Origin: Rhizobium sp. NRK18
Lineage (GTDB): Bacteria; Pseudomonadota; Alphaproteobacteria; Rhizobiales; Rhizobiaceae
Assembly (NCBI RefSeq): GCF_024385575.1
Contig: NZ_JANFMV010000001.1
Span: 2,385,681 to 2,449,680 of the forward strand
Reading direction: 5' to 3'
Length of the DNA: 64,000 nucleotides
Made by a program: the position numbers and the translations under genes. Under the pieces are notes generated by a model. That model searched no databases. It had not been told where the DNA came from and saw only the letters and a program-made list of their open reading frames with translations. The stretch's first letter is position 1, and each line of letters begins with the position of its first letter. This document shows, piece by piece, positions 1-8,866 of this stretch.

Positions 1-1
1 G

Positions 2-778
2 AGCAAAACGGCGGCTGAAATCACTGTATTCATTATACACAGCCCGATTGAAAAAGCAGAATTGGATAGATTGATAGACTTTTGCGGCAGGCTTATCGGC
101 AAGGTTCATTTTCTGGAAATCGATGCGACGCATTTTGTGCATCTGCGTCAGAGGATGCGGGAGGGACACGTATCCGACGCCGCGCTTTATCGTTGCGCCA
201 TGGGATCTTTGCTTCCAGACACCGTGGAGAAGATCCTATACATCGACTGCGATACCCTGGTCCTTAAACCCCTGGATCGATTGTACAATACCGACCTTGA
301 TGGAAAAATCGCAGCGGCACACAGAACGCCCCTGGATCACTTGAGCGACATGGGGGTGGACGCCAACGAATACTTCAACAGCGGCGTCATGCTGATAGAC
401 CTGGCTCTCTGGCGCAAGAGCAGGGTTGAAGCCGAAACATTCGATGTTCTGGCGGCACACGGTCCCCGGCTGAAAATGTGGGACCAATGCGCCCTCAACA
501 TCGTCCTTGCCGGTAAAACGGCGCCGTTGGACAGCGAATACAATCACTTGGTCAACAGGCCGCCGGTCGGCGGACACTACGTTGTGCCGACCATCCTGCA
601 TTACGCAGGCCATAGAAAGCCTTGGCTGAACGGCGGCACCATCTGGGACGGGTTATATCTCGAGGCCACCCAGAAGACGCCATGGCCTCTGGTCTATTCA
701 CGCAGAAAAGCTAAAAAGGAAAACCCGTTCAGGCGATTGAAACAGTCGCTGAGAAAGCGGTTCTCGAGCCAGATTTGA
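2..778 (+). CDS. Glycosyltransferase family 8 protein, 5' end cut off by the window
   Basis: This is the C-terminal part of a GT8 (lipopolysaccharide galactosyl/glucosyltransferase-like) enzyme that moves a sugar from a nucleotide sugar to a glycan acceptor. The frame stays open to the first base of the window, and the codons before the TTG at 62 already read like the first beta strand of a GT-A fold (ITVFIIHSP), so TTG 62 is not the real start. Visible motifs are the metal-binding DxD in YIDCDTLVL, the FNSGVMLIDL segment, and LHYAGHRKPW near the end, a typical GT8 C-terminal histidine motif. The tail is rich in Lys/Arg, as in enzymes that sit at the inner membrane face. The acceptor cannot be read from the sequence. 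The gene upstream is outside the window. Confidence 0.85.
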   Translation, partial: SKTAAEITVFIIHSPIEKAELDRLIDFCGRLIGKVHFLEIDATHFVHLRQRMREGHVSDAALYRCAMGSLLPDTVEKILYIDCDTLVLKPLDRLYNTDLDGKIAAAHRTPLDHLSDMGVDANEYFNSGVMLIDLALWRKSRVEAETFDVLAAHGPRLKMWDQCALNIVLAGKTAPLDSEYNHLVNRPPVGGHYVVPTILHYAGHRKPWLNGGTIWDGLYLEATQKTPWPLVYSRRKAKKENPFRRLKQSLRKRFSSQI

Positions 779-959
779 CCGGTCTGCAAACCGTGGAACC
801 GTTTTGCGCCTCCCCCTCGGGTGGCACAGCCTGAAAAGATTGCTGCATCAATAAGCCAGTCGACCCTGTTCGCAGCCACTTACAGTTTCACACCCTGACG
901 ATATGCCCCAGCGGTCGAAGCCCGAAACTCCCGATCTCCGATCTCCGTTCGTACCAACA

Positions 960-994
960 AAGAGGTGTGCGTCATGGCTGACGCTGCACCTCTT
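960..994 (-). terminator. Inverted repeat just after ilvD, possible terminator
   Basis: Arms AAGAGGTG (960-967) and CACCTCTT (987-994) are perfect complements, with a second GCGTC/GACGC pairing inside. It lies about 35 nt beyond the ilvD stop. Read on the minus strand it is followed by TTTGTT, a weak U-tract. Confidence 0.45.
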
Positions 995-1027
995 GTGTCG
1001 GCGCGAACGCTTCGTTCGGCGGCGGTC

Positions 1028-2863
1028 TTATTCCGGCAGGATGCGCACTGCACCGCGGTCGGCGGACGAGGCGAAGGCGGCGTAGGCCTTGAGGGCCGTG
1101 GTGACATTGCGCTTGCGGGGATGGGCGGGTTTCCAGCCGGCCTTGTCCTGTTCGGCGCGACGCGCCTCAAGTTCCGAAGCCGAAACCTTGAGATTGATCG
1201 TCCGGTTCGGGATGTCGATCTCGATGATGTCGCCATCCTTCACGAGACCGATGGCGCCGCCCTGGGCCGCTTCCGGCGAAGCGTGACCGATGGAGAGGCC
1301 GGAGGTGCCGCCGGAGAAGCGACCGTCGGTGATCAGCGCGCAGGCCTTGCCGAGACCCTTCGACTTCAGGTAGCTCGTCGGATAGAGCATTTCCTGCATG
1401 CCGGGGCCGCCCTTCGGGCCTTCGTAGCGGATGACGACGACGTCGCCGGCAACCACTTCATTGTTGAGAATCGCCTTCACGGCGGCGTCCTGGCTTTCAT
1501 AGACCTTGGCCGGGCCGGTGAACTTCAGAATCGATTCATCGACGCCGGCCGTCTTCACGATGCAGCCGTCGAGCGCGATGTTGCCCTGAAGAACGGCAAG
1601 GCCGCCGTCCTTCGAGAAGGGATGCTTGACCGAGCGGATGACGCCCTTTTCGTCGTCGGTGTCGAGATCGTCCCAACGCGCTTCCTGGCTGAAGGCGACC
1701 TGGGTCGGAATACCGCCCGGCGCGGCGCGGAAGAAGTTGCGGACCGTTTCGGAATTGGTACGGGTGATGTCCCAGCGATCGATCGCGTCACCGAGGGTCG
1801 CGGCATGCACCGTCGGGCAATCGCGGTTGATCAGGTTGCCGCGGTCGAGCTCTCCGAGAATGCGCATGATGCCGCCGGCGCGGTGAACGTCTTCCATGTG
1901 CACGTCGCTCTTGGCCGGTGCGACCTTGGACAGGCACGGCACCTTGCGCGACAGGCGGTCGATGTCTTCCATGGTGAAGTCGACATCGCCTTCATAGGCA
2001 GCCGCCAGGATGTGCAGCACGGTGTTGGTCGAGCCGCCCATGGCGATGTCGAGCGACATGGCGTTCTCGAAGGCTGCCTTCGAGGCGATGGTGCGCGGCA
2101 GCACGGTTTCGTCGTCCTGCTCGTAGTAACGGCGGGCGAGATCGACGATCAGATGGCCGGCCTCGACGAACAGACGCTTGCGGTCGCCATGGGTGGCGAG
2201 CGTCGAGCCGTTGCCGGGCAGCGACAGGCCGAGCGCTTCCGTCAGGCAGTTCATCGAGTTGGCGGTGAACATGCCTGAGCAGGAGCCGCAGGTCGGACAG
2301 GCCGAACGCTCGATGGCCTGAACCTCTTCGTCGCTCACCTTGTCGTCCGCGGCAGCGACCATGGCGTCGATCAGGTCGAGCGATTGCGTCTTGCCGTTCA
2401 TGACGACCTTGCCGGCCTCCATCGGGCCGCCGGAGACGAAGACGGCCGGGATGTTGAGGCGCATGGCGGCGTTCAGCATGCCGGGGGTGATCTTGTCGCA
2501 GTTGGAGATGCAGACCATGGCATCGGCGCAGTGGGCGTTGACCATGTACTCGACCGAGTCGGCGATGACCTCGCGCGACGGCAGCGAATACAGCATGCCG
2601 TCATGGCCCATGGCGATGCCGTCGTCGACGGCGATCGTGTTGAACTCCTTGGCGACACCGCCGGCCGCCTCGATTTCGCGGGCGACGAGCTGGCCGAGAT
2701 CCTTCAGATGCACATGGCCCGGCACGAACTGGGTGAACGAATTGACGACCGCAATGATGGGCTTGCCGAAGTCGCCGTCCTTCATGCCTGTCGCGCGCCA
2801 CAGGCCGCGGGCGCCGGCCATGTTGCGGCCGTGAGTGGTTGTGCGTGAACGATAAGCGGGCAT
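1028..2863 (-). CDS. ilvD: Dihydroxy-acid dehydratase
   Basis: IlvD dehydrates 2,3-dihydroxy-3-methylbutanoate and its isoleucine-pathway homologue to the 2-keto acids, the third common step of valine and isoleucine synthesis, in the cytoplasm with an Fe-S cluster. The protein is 611 residues, close to the 616 of E. coli. It begins [20 protein letters not shown], and the cluster cysteines are visible in [11 protein letters not shown] and [12 protein letters not shown]. The frame is open for about 150 codons further upstream, but the ATG at 2863 has GAGGAAA ahead of it and matches the conserved N-terminus. It stands alone, with no ilv neighbours. Confidence 0.97.
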   Translation of the reverse strand: MPAYRSRTTTHGRNMAGARGLWRATGMKDGDFGKPIIAVVNSFTQFVPGHVHLKDLGQLVAREIEAAGGVAKEFNTIAVDDGIAMGHDGMLYSLPSREVIADSVEYMVNAHCADAMVCISNCDKITPGMLNAAMRLNIPAVFVSGGPMEAGKVVMNGKTQSLDLIDAMVAAADDKVSDEEVQAIERSACPTCGSCSGMFTANSMNCLTEALGLSLPGNGSTLATHGDRKRLFVEAGHLIVDLARRYYEQDDETVLPRTIASKAAFENAMSLDIAMGGSTNTVLHILAAAYEGDVDFTMEDIDRLSRKVPCLSKVAPAKSDVHMEDVHRAGGIMRILGELDRGNLINRDCPTVHAATLGDAIDRWDITRTNSETVRNFFRAAPGGIPTQVAFSQEARWDDLDTDDEKGVIRSVKHPFSKDGGLAVLQGNIALDGCIVKTAGVDESILKFTGPAKVYESQDAAVKAILNNEVVAGDVVVIRYEGPKGGPGMQEMLYPTSYLKSKGLGKACALITDGRFSGGTSGLSIGHASPEAAQGGAIGLVKDGDIIEIDIPNRTINLKVSASELEARRAEQDKAGWKPAHPRKRNVTTALKAYAAFASSADRGAVRILPE

Positions 2864-3134
2864 CTGCAGTTTCCTCACATCTGACGTGATTTTTTTATCA
2901 GGCGGTTCCAGGCGACGAAAATCTCGATGGAAATGCGCCAAACGGCCTGATCTTTGGGACTTCCTAACGCAAAAGCGACCGGGTGTCACTATCAGGACAG
3001 GCCGTTTCGGTACGCCTGGTTCCACCCGGCAGCGCTTGCCGTTTGTCAATTCCGGCGATGATGGCAAGCCACTGGATTTTTCCGCTTCGGCGTGATGGAA
3101 TCCCTCTCGATCCAGACTTTCGAGAGGCGCTGCG

Positions 3135-3539
3135 ATGGCATCCGTGACGGTGGAACTGCGCTCCATAGACGAGACCGAAGCGGCGCTCGGCTGGGCGGGA
3201 GCACATACGGTCGTCGTCGACAGGCCCGAAGGCCGGGCCGGTGGAATGGGCCTCGGCTTCAACGGCGCGCAGCTTCTCGGGCTCGCGGCGGGCGGCTGCT
3301 TCTGCAACGACCTGCGCTACGCCTCGCATGAGCTCGGCATTCCTTTGAAATCCGTTCGCGTGAGCGTGTCCGTCGCACTTGGCGGCGAGCCGCTGCTGGC
3401 AACCGCGATCGACATCGATGCGACGGCGGAAACGGAAAGCGGCGAGGACGCCCTGCCCGTCATCCGCCGGGCGCGCGAGATCTGCACCGTGGCGAACTCG
3501 CTGAACCGCGGCGTGCCGACCCGTTTCACAGATTCCTGA
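3135..3539 (+). CDS. OsmC family peroxide-reductase-like protein
   Basis: A 134-residue protein of the OsmC/Ohr superfamily, small thiol-dependent proteins that reduce organic hydroperoxides. The two conserved cysteines are present, one in [10 protein letters not shown] (about residue 55) and one in [10 protein letters not shown] (about residue 119). The first lies on the central helix after the GGMGLGFNG segment. It is shorter and more divergent than Ohr itself, so substrate and physiological role are uncertain. GAGAGGC precedes the ATG. It is divergent from ilvD, with 271 nt between them, and sits upstream of the msrPQ oxidative-damage repair genes, which fits a stress role. Confidence 0.8.
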   Translation: MASVTVELRSIDETEAALGWAGAHTVVVDRPEGRAGGMGLGFNGAQLLGLAAGGCFCNDLRYASHELGIPLKSVRVSVSVALGGEPLLATAIDIDATAETESGEDALPVIRRAREICTVANSLNRGVPTRFTDS

Positions 3540-3692
3540 AGGCGGGCGCCGCGATCAAACGCACTACACGAAAACGTGCCCGACACCCCCCTTTCATGTG
3601 AAGACGACATTTGGTCTTCTCTTTTCGAAACTGTTCCGGGTTCCATTTCGTATAGAATGACAGGACCCCAACGACCGAAACGGAAGAACGCC

Positions 3693-4637
3693 ATGACCTA
3701 TCATCCGCCCCGTATCCCCTCTTCCGAGATTACCGCGCGGAAATTCTACCTCACCCGCCGCGAGATCATCAAAGGCGCCGCGGCCGCTGGTATCGCCATC
3801 ACCGGTGCCTCCTCCGCCTTCGCCAAGCCGCTCGACGCCAAGAAGACAGACTATACCGTCGACGACGCGCTGACGCCGAAGAAGGACGTGTTGACCTACA
3901 ACAACTTCTACGAATTCGGGACCGGCAAGGGCGACCCGGCCCAGAACTCCGGCGACTTCAAGCCCCTGCCCTGGTCGATCAAGATCGACGGCATGGTGCA
4001 GAAACCGCTGACGATCAGCTATGAAGACATCATGGCGAAGATGCCGATCGAGGAGCGCATCTACCGCATGCGCTGCGTCGAGGCTTGGTCGATGGTCATT
4101 CCGTGGGACGGTTTCCAGCTTTCGGAACTCCTGAAGATGGCCGAACCGCTGGGCAGCGCCAAATATGTCGCCTTCGAGGGTGTCGTGCGGCCCGAGGAAA
4201 TGCCGGGCCAGTCGGGCTGGGCGCAGCCCCTGCCCTGGCCTTATCTCGAAGGCCTGCGCCTCGACGAAGCCATGCATCCGCTGACGATCCTCGCCGTCGG
4301 CGTCTACGGCGAAACCCTGCCGAACCAGAACGGTGCACCGATCCGTCTTGTCGTGCCGTGGAAATACGGGCTGAAGGGCATCAAGTCGATCACCAGGATC
4401 ACGCTGACCGACAAGCAGCCGGAAACGAGCTGGAACAACGCCGCGTCTAACGAGTACGGCTTCTATGCCAACGTCAACCCGGAGGTCGACCATCCGCGCT
4501 GGAGCCAGGCGACCGAGCGGGTCATCGGCGAAGGCTCGTTCCTGTCGCCGGTCACCAAGAAGACGCTGATGTTCAATGGCTATGGCGACGAGGTCGCAAG
4601 CCTCTACGCCGGCATGGACCTGAAAGCGAACTTCTGA
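3693..4637 (+). CDS. msrP: Protein-methionine-sulfoxide reductase, molybdopterin catalytic subunit
   Basis: MsrP (YedY) reduces methionine sulfoxide in periplasmic proteins, taking electrons from MsrQ. The protein is 314 residues with a twin-arginine signal ([14 protein letters not shown], ending near ASSAFA), then a sulfite-oxidase-fold domain. The molybdenum-coordinating cysteine is in [11 protein letters not shown], and the [21 protein letters not shown] stretch is typical of the family. The frame is open 39 codons further upstream, but the ATG at 3693 gives the expected Tat signal. A 6-bp inverted repeat (3600-3605 and 3614-3619) and a TATAGA hexamer at 3651 lie upstream, possibly operator and -10. 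The gene ends 2 nt before msrQ. Confidence 0.95.
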   Translation: MTYHPPRIPSSEITARKFYLTRREIIKGAAAAGIAITGASSAFAKPLDAKKTDYTVDDALTPKKDVLTYNNFYEFGTGKGDPAQNSGDFKPLPWSIKIDGMVQKPLTISYEDIMAKMPIEERIYRMRCVEAWSMVIPWDGFQLSELLKMAEPLGSAKYVAFEGVVRPEEMPGQSGWAQPLPWPYLEGLRLDEAMHPLTILAVGVYGETLPNQNGAPIRLVVPWKYGLKGIKSITRITLTDKQPETSWNNAASNEYGFYANVNPEVDHPRWSQATERVIGEGSFLSPVTKKTLMFNGYGDEVASLYAGMDLKANF

Positions 4638-4639
4638 CC

Positions 4640-5350
4640 ATGATCGTTCTCGCCCCCCGCAACCGGACGCTGCGCTCGGCCGTCATATGGCTTCTCTATG
4701 CGGTCAGCTTCGTGCCGGCGGCCTGGTATTTCTATCAGGCCGCGACCGGCGCGCTGGGTGCCGATCCGATCAAGACCTACGAACACCTGCTCGGCATCTG
4801 GGCGCTGCGCTTCCTGATCGCCACGCTGCTCGTCACGCCACTGATCGATCTGGCCGATCTCAACCTGATGCATTACCGGCGCGCCTTCGGCCTGATGGCC
4901 TTCTGGTATGTGGTCATGCATTTCCTCGTCTACGTGATCCTCGACAAGAACCTCAATCTCGGGGTCGTGCTGCAGGACATCACGCGACGCTGGTTCATCA
5001 TCATCGGCATGTCGGCCTTCGTCATGCTGATCCCGCTGGCGCTGACCTCGAACCAGTTCTCTATCCGCAGGCTGGGATCGAAATGGGCAACGCTGCACAA
5101 GCTCGTCTATGTGATCGCCGCCGCCGGCGTCCTCCACTTCGCCATGTCGCGCAAGTCGATCACGCTGGAACCGGCGACCTACATCGCCATCATCGCCCTG
5201 CTGCTCGCCTACCGCCTCGTAGGTCCCAGGATTCGGACGTGGAAGAACGAGCGCCGCAAGGCGGCGCGGCTGGCCGATCGCGAACGGCAGAAGGCGCACG
5301 AGCTTTCGGCGCGCTCCGGCAGCATGGAGCACGCGCGCGGCGGGATCTGA
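4640..5350 (+). CDS. msrQ: Haem-binding membrane subunit of the methionine sulfoxide reductase system
   Basis: MsrQ (YedZ) is an inner-membrane b-type cytochrome that passes electrons from the quinone pool or flavin reductase to MsrP. The 236 residues show about six hydrophobic helices. Candidate haem-ligand histidines lie in HYRRAFGLMAFWYVVMHF and LHKLVYVIAAAGVLHF, which matches the ferric-reductase-like fold. The C-terminus is a charged cytoplasmic tail (KNERRKAARLADRERQK) longer than in E. coli. The start lies 2 nt after the msrP stop, so the two are clearly cotranscribed. Confidence 0.95.
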   Translation: MIVLAPRNRTLRSAVIWLLYAVSFVPAAWYFYQAATGALGADPIKTYEHLLGIWALRFLIATLLVTPLIDLADLNLMHYRRAFGLMAFWYVVMHFLVYVILDKNLNLGVVLQDITRRWFIIIGMSAFVMLIPLALTSNQFSIRRLGSKWATLHKLVYVIAAAGVLHFAMSRKSITLEPATYIAIIALLLAYRLVGPRIRTWKNERRKAARLADRERQKAHELSARSGSMEHARGGI

Positions 5351-5475
5351 GATAGCGCCAAAGCCTTGCCTTGGCTGCATGGCTGGCATGGCGAATGAGC
5401 GCGGCCCGGCCATTGTGCGGCGCACAATCAAGGATTACCTTGTCTTCAACGAAGCACATTCGAGAGGACAAGATC

Positions 5476-5610
5476 ATGAGACACGATAGAAATCCCGCCG
5501 ACGGCAGCTTCTTCACCCGCTTCCGCAAAGGCTGCGTCGATTACTACCGCACCTACCAGGAAGTGAAGCAGGAAGCCGACCGCATCACGCGCAAGCACGG
5601 TCTGCGATAA
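5476..5610 (+). CDS. Conserved-looking 44-residue small protein
   Basis: A short basic protein (starts MRHDRNPADGSFFTRF, ends RITRKHGLR) with no transmembrane segment and a single cysteine. It has a good ribosome site (GAGAGGACAAG) before the ATG and is followed at once by a strong terminator, so it reads as a real monocistronic gene rather than chance coding. I do not recognise a family or function. The frame is open upstream to 5371, but that part lacks a ribosome site. Confidence 0.6.
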   Translation: MRHDRNPADGSFFTRFRKGCVDYYRTYQEVKQEADRITRKHGLR

Positions 5611-5627
5611 GCCGATCACTGACACAC

Positions 5628-5656
5628 AAAAAAGCCGGGGCATGCCCCGGCTTTTT
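5628..5656. terminator. Bidirectional intrinsic terminator
   Basis: Perfect stem AAAAAGCCGGGG/CCCCGGCTTTTT around a CAT-G centre, with A and T runs on both sides. It ends both the 44-residue gene (+) and the DoxX-like gene (-). Confidence 0.92.
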
Positions 5657-5671
5657 GTTATCTTCTTATGC

Positions 5672-6271
5672 TCAGAACCGCTTCTTGAAGAACAGCCGGT
5701 CGAGTGAGAGGTAGCCGCCGCCGAAGGCTGCGAACAGGAAGGCGCCGCCGGTCCAGAACAGCGAGGCGAGTTCGGCCTTTTCCTGGACCTGGTGGACGAA
5801 TGTCGTGCCGCCATCGGCAAGGCGGGCAACGCCATTGGCGGTAAAGAAGTCGCTGCCGGCCTTCAATGCGTCGATGCCGGCCTGGGTCAGGAACGCATCG
5901 CCATAGGGATGCGACCAGTGAAACCAGAGCGTGATGGCGAGCATGACCGCATTGGCGAGCGCGATCGGCCGGGTGAAGAGGCCGATGGCGATCAGGAAAC
6001 CGCCGAAGAACTGCATGGCGGCCAGAAGCGGCGACCAGAACCATCCCGGATAGAAATGCAGGTTTTCGACGAAGCCGACCTGCGCCATGGGTGCCATGAT
6101 CTTGGGCCATCCCTCGATCATCAGCATGCCGCCGACAGCGAGGCGGAAGATGCTCCATGCCATGGGCTGGGCGACGCGATCGTAAAATCCGCCGAGAAAG
6201 GGCAGGACTAGGTGGTCGCGATCGGTATCGAAGACATTTTCGTGATGCTGAAATGCTGCCTGATCGGTCAT
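5672..6271 (-). CDS. DoxX family membrane protein
   Basis: A 199-residue membrane protein of the DoxX/DoxD superfamily. It has four hydrophobic helices (around AWSIFRLAVGGMLMI, PLLAAMQFFGGFLIAIGLF, IALANAVMLAITLWF and LFWTGGAFLFAAFGGG) and the family signature G-x-x-F-x-P-x-W near the second helix (FYPGWFWSPLL). DoxX members are linked to quinone-coupled redox reactions and thiosulfate or thiol stress; the exact reaction here is unknown. AAGGA precedes the ATG. A probable FnrN/FixK box lies at 6334-6347, placed correctly for a class II activated promoter, so expression may rise at low oxygen. Confidence 0.85.
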   Translation of the reverse strand: MTDQAAFQHHENVFDTDRDHLVLPFLGGFYDRVAQPMAWSIFRLAVGGMLMIEGWPKIMAPMAQVGFVENLHFYPGWFWSPLLAAMQFFGGFLIAIGLFTRPIALANAVMLAITLWFHWSHPYGDAFLTQAGIDALKAGSDFFTANGVARLADGGTTFVHQVQEKAELASLFWTGGAFLFAAFGGGYLSLDRLFFKKRF

Positions 6272-6306
6272 TTTGGAAATCCTTGCGTCAAAATCTCAAT
6301 GGACAC

Positions 6307-6347
6307 AGGATAAGCGACAACGCCGATCCGCAATTGACGTACATCAA
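6307..6347 (-). promoter_or_regulatory. Probable FnrN/FixK (anaerobox) activated promoter of the DoxX-like gene
   Basis: TTGACGTACATCAA at 6334-6347 fits the TTGA-N6-TCAA core of rhizobial FnrN/FixK boxes, with one mismatch to TTGAT-N4-ATCAA. On the minus strand a TATCCT hexamer (6312-6307) follows about 28.5 nt from the box centre. That is the spacing of a class II FNR promoter centred at -41.5, giving a start near 6300, about 28 nt before the ATG. Confidence 0.6.
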
Positions 6348-6423
6348 GAACTTCGGGCCATGGCCCTTTTTTTGATCGCAGAATTCTGCTGCCTGATATT
6401 TTTTGATTTTTTTTCGAAGGTCG

Positions 6424-6453
6424 TGTCGAATCCGGCTGCTCTCGTTCGACGTC
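6424..6453 (+). promoter_or_regulatory. Probable ECF42-type promoter for the DGPF-VOC-sigma cassette
   Basis: TGTCGAA at 6424-6430 is followed after 17 nt by CGACGTC (6447-6453). From memory, the motif described for ECF42 sigma factors is TGTCGA in the -35 region and CGA/TC in the -10 region, so both halves match. It lies about 50 nt before the first gene of the operon that encodes such a sigma factor. Confidence 0.6.
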
Positions 6454-6499
6454 TGGATATGCGCGACTAATGCGACACTCAAAAAGAGGAGAATGAACG

Positions 6500-6916
6500 A
6501 TGCGTGTGATGGTCATGGTGAAGGCAACGGAAGACAGCGAACAGGGCATCCTGCCCTCCAGCGACCTTCTGGAGGCAATGGGGAAATTCAACGAGGAACT
6601 GGTCAATGCCGGCATCATGCTGTCGGGCGACGGGCTGAAGCCTTCCTCTCATGGCAAGCGGATCGCCTTTGACGGCGCAAGCCGGCGGGTCATCGACGGA
6701 CCTTTCGCGGAAACGCGGGAACTGGTCGCCGGCTTCTGGATCTGGGAGGTCAAGGACATGGCCGAAGCCGTGGAATGGGCGAAGCGCTGCCCGAACCCGA
6801 TGCCGGGTCCGAGCGAACTCGAAATCAGGCCATTCTACGAGATGGCGGATTTCGCCGAGATCATCACGGACGAAGCCGCCGAAATCCACGAGAGGACGCG
6901 TCAGAAGCTCTCCTGA
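6500..6916 (+). CDS. YCII/DGPF-domain protein
   Basis: A 138-residue protein of the YCII-related (DGPF) family. It begins MRVMVMVKATEDSEQG and carries the name-giving motif in VIDGPFAETRELVAGFWIW (about residues 65-82), followed by an amphipathic helix (DMAEAVEWAKRCP). The fold is a small ferredoxin-like alpha/beta barrel. No enzymatic reaction is established for this subgroup. It is the first gene of a three-gene run with a VOC protein and an ECF42-type sigma factor; DGPF genes are the hallmark neighbours and targets of that sigma group. AGAGGAGA provides the ribosome site. Confidence 0.88.
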   Translation: MRVMVMVKATEDSEQGILPSSDLLEAMGKFNEELVNAGIMLSGDGLKPSSHGKRIAFDGASRRVIDGPFAETRELVAGFWIWEVKDMAEAVEWAKRCPNPMPGPSELEIRPFYEMADFAEIITDEAAEIHERTRQKLS

Positions 6917-6962
6917 CAGTTCCGCGAACCACCCTGGCACCCTTGCCCGAAGGACAGATACA

Positions 6963-7385
6963 ATGACGAAAATGATCTTCGTGAACCTGCCGGTTCGCGA
7001 CCTGAACGCCGCGGAAGCCTTCTACACGGCCCTTGGCGGCAACAAGAACCCGCGGTTTTCCGATGACCGGTCGCGCTGCATGATGCTGTCGGACGCAATC
7101 GGCGTGATGCTGATGACCCACGATCGCTACGGCGATTTCACCACCCGGACGATTGGCGATGCGCGCGAGAAGAGTTACGCGCTGCTTGCGCTCAGCGTCG
7201 ACAGCCGGAATGGCGTTGGCGAGACGCTTGCGAAGGTGACAGCGGCCGGAGGCAGGGCGGACCCGACCCCGCCGCAGGACCACGGCTTCATGCTGAGCCG
7301 CAGCGCGGAAGACCCGGACGGCAATATCTGGGAAATCATGTGGATGGATCCGGCCGTTGCGGCAGGAGACGGCCCTGTCGGCTGA
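6963..7385 (+). CDS. VOC (glyoxalase/bleomycin-resistance fold) family protein
   Basis: A 140-residue protein of the vicinal-oxygen-chelate fold, beginning MTKMIFVNLPVRDLNAAEAF. It has the two beta-alpha-beta-beta-beta halves expected, with the second ending in DPDGNIWEIMWMD. That D-P-x-G-N-x-x-E-x-x-W ending is typical of the family and supplies a metal-ligand glutamate. The substrate is not predictable. The chosen ATG has GAAGGA upstream; a longer open frame before it overlaps the DGPF gene and is not needed. It lies 46 nt after the DGPF gene and 64 nt before the sigma factor gene. Confidence 0.85.
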   Translation: MTKMIFVNLPVRDLNAAEAFYTALGGNKNPRFSDDRSRCMMLSDAIGVMLMTHDRYGDFTTRTIGDAREKSYALLALSVDSRNGVGETLAKVTAAGGRADPTPPQDHGFMLSRSAEDPDGNIWEIMWMDPAVAAGDGPVG

Positions 7386-7449
7386 GGCGGGATCGGACCA
7401 ACCAAACCAGCCGTTGACGGAATGCGGAAGCCCACCATAATCCGCGCCC

Positions 7450-8739
7450 ATGGAGGCTTGCGAATCCCACAAGGCGGTCGAGACCGTCTTCCGCATAGAG
7501 CGGGCCCGGCTGATTGCCGGGCTTGCCCGCATGGTCCGCGATGTCGGCCTTGCGGAAGAACTGGCGCAGGACGCGCTGGTGACCGCGCTGTCCGAATGGC
7601 CGCGGACGAAGATTCCCGACAATCCCGGTGCATGGCTGATGGCTGCGGCGAAACGCCGGGCGATCGATGCGCTTCGCCGGCGACAGATGCTGGAGCGCAA
7701 GCATGCGGAAATCGCCAGAGAGATGGCAAGCGAGACGGATGGCGCGCACGACAATTCGATCGAGGAGATCGAAGCCGCCATGGACGACGATATCGGCGAC
7801 GAACGGCTGAGCCTGATCTTTACCGCCTGCCACCCTGCGCTTTCGACGGATGCACGGGTGGCGCTGACGCTGAAGCTGATCGGCGGATTGACGATCGGTG
7901 AGATCGCCCGGGCCTTCCTTTCAAGCGAGACCACGATCGCCCAGCGGATCGTTCGCGCGAAAAAGACGCTCGGCTCCGGAGAGATTGCCTATGAGGTGCC
8001 ACGCGGAAGCGAGCGCATGCCCCGCCTCGCCTCGGTTCTCGAGGTCCTCTACCTGATCTTCAATGAGGGATATGCGGCGAGCACCGGCGAGGACCTGATC
8101 CGACCGCAGCTTTGCACCGAGGCGCGCAGGCTCGGCCGTATCCTTGCCGCCCTGATGCCGGAGGAGCCCGAGGTGCATGGGCTGCTGGCCTTGATGGAGA
8201 TACAGGCCTCTCGGCTCGACACCCGTACGACGCCAGACGGCATGCCCATCCCGATCACCGAACAGAACCGCGCGCGATGGGACCGGCTGCTGATCCAGCG
8301 GGGGCTGGCAGCGCTCGACAATGCCATCCGGCTTGGCGGTGCGAACCTGCCCTACACGTTGCAGGCAGCGCTCGCCGCCTGCCATGCGCGCGCGCCCAAT
8401 GCCGAGGCCACCGACTGGCGGCAGATCGCCACGCTTTACGACAGGCTGCGCGATGTGATGCCCTCGCCCGTTGTCGACCTCAACCGCGCCGTCGCCTACA
8501 GCATGGCCGCTGGCCCGGATGTCGGGCTCGAACTGCTAGCGGCCCTGGAGGCGGAGCCCGCGCTTGCCGGCTTCATGCCGCTTCATGCGGCGAAGGGAGA
8601 CTTTCTTTTCCGCGCCGGCCGCCTGAGGGAAGCGGCGGCAGAATTTGCACGGGCGGCGGACCTGAGCCGGAATGAACAGGAGAAGGCATTCCTGCTGCAG
8701 CGACTACATCAAACCAATTCCGTGTCTGGCAATTCGTGA
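7450..8739 (+). CDS. ECF sigma factor of the ECF42 type with C-terminal TPR-like extension
   Basis: A 429-residue sigma-70 family protein, more than twice the length of an ordinary ECF sigma. Region 2 is near residues 10-75 (EELAQDALVTALSEWP and the RRAIDALRRRQ helix). Region 4 is near residues 120-175 (LTIGEIARAFLSSETTIAQRIVRAKKTL, the -35 reading helix-turn-helix). The remaining 250 or so residues form a helical, TPR-like DUF6596-type domain that includes FNEGYAAS and ends NRAVAYSMAAG..GDFLFRAGRLREAAAEFARA. This layout and the DGPF neighbour define the ECF42 group, which lacks a classical anti-sigma factor and is thought to be controlled through the extension. No strong ribosome site is seen before the ATG. 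Confidence 0.9.
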   Translation: MEACESHKAVETVFRIERARLIAGLARMVRDVGLAEELAQDALVTALSEWPRTKIPDNPGAWLMAAAKRRAIDALRRRQMLERKHAEIAREMASETDGAHDNSIEEIEAAMDDDIGDERLSLIFTACHPALSTDARVALTLKLIGGLTIGEIARAFLSSETTIAQRIVRAKKTLGSGEIAYEVPRGSERMPRLASVLEVLYLIFNEGYAASTGEDLIRPQLCTEARRLGRILAALMPEEPEVHGLLALMEIQASRLDTRTTPDGMPIPITEQNRARWDRLLIQRGLAALDNAIRLGGANLPYTLQAALAACHARAPNAEATDWRQIATLYDRLRDVMPSPVVDLNRAVAYSMAAGPDVGLELLAALEAEPALAGFMPLHAAKGDFLFRAGRLREAAAEFARAADLSRNEQEKAFLLQRLHQTNSVSGNS

Positions 8740-8799
8740 TCGCCACCGAAGGCATGCCAGGCCGTCTTCGAGCGAACCTGACCGTTAGGGGGCCCACGC

Positions 8800-8836
8800 A
8801 AAAAGGCCGGGCGCCCCAGCGGCACCCGGCCTTTTT
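8800..8836. terminator. Bidirectional terminator between the sigma gene and rplQ
   Basis: Arms AAAAAGGCCGGG and CCCGGCCTTTTT are perfectly complementary, with A/T runs on both outer sides. It ends the ECF cassette (+) and the alpha operon (-). Confidence 0.92.
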
Positions 8837-8866
8837 CAGTTCCCGTTGCCTGGAACCTAAGTGCTA

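Noticed and set aside
3600..3619. GAAGAC-N8-GTCTTC inverted repeat upstream of msrP as an operator
   Set aside because: Arms are only 6 bp and no regulator gene is next to it, so it is noted in the msrP entry but not claimed as a site.
5628..5656. Short hairpins as CRISPR repeats or phage attachment sites
   Set aside because: They are single, unspaced stems with U-tracts between converging genes, so they are terminators. No repeated spacer units exist in the window.
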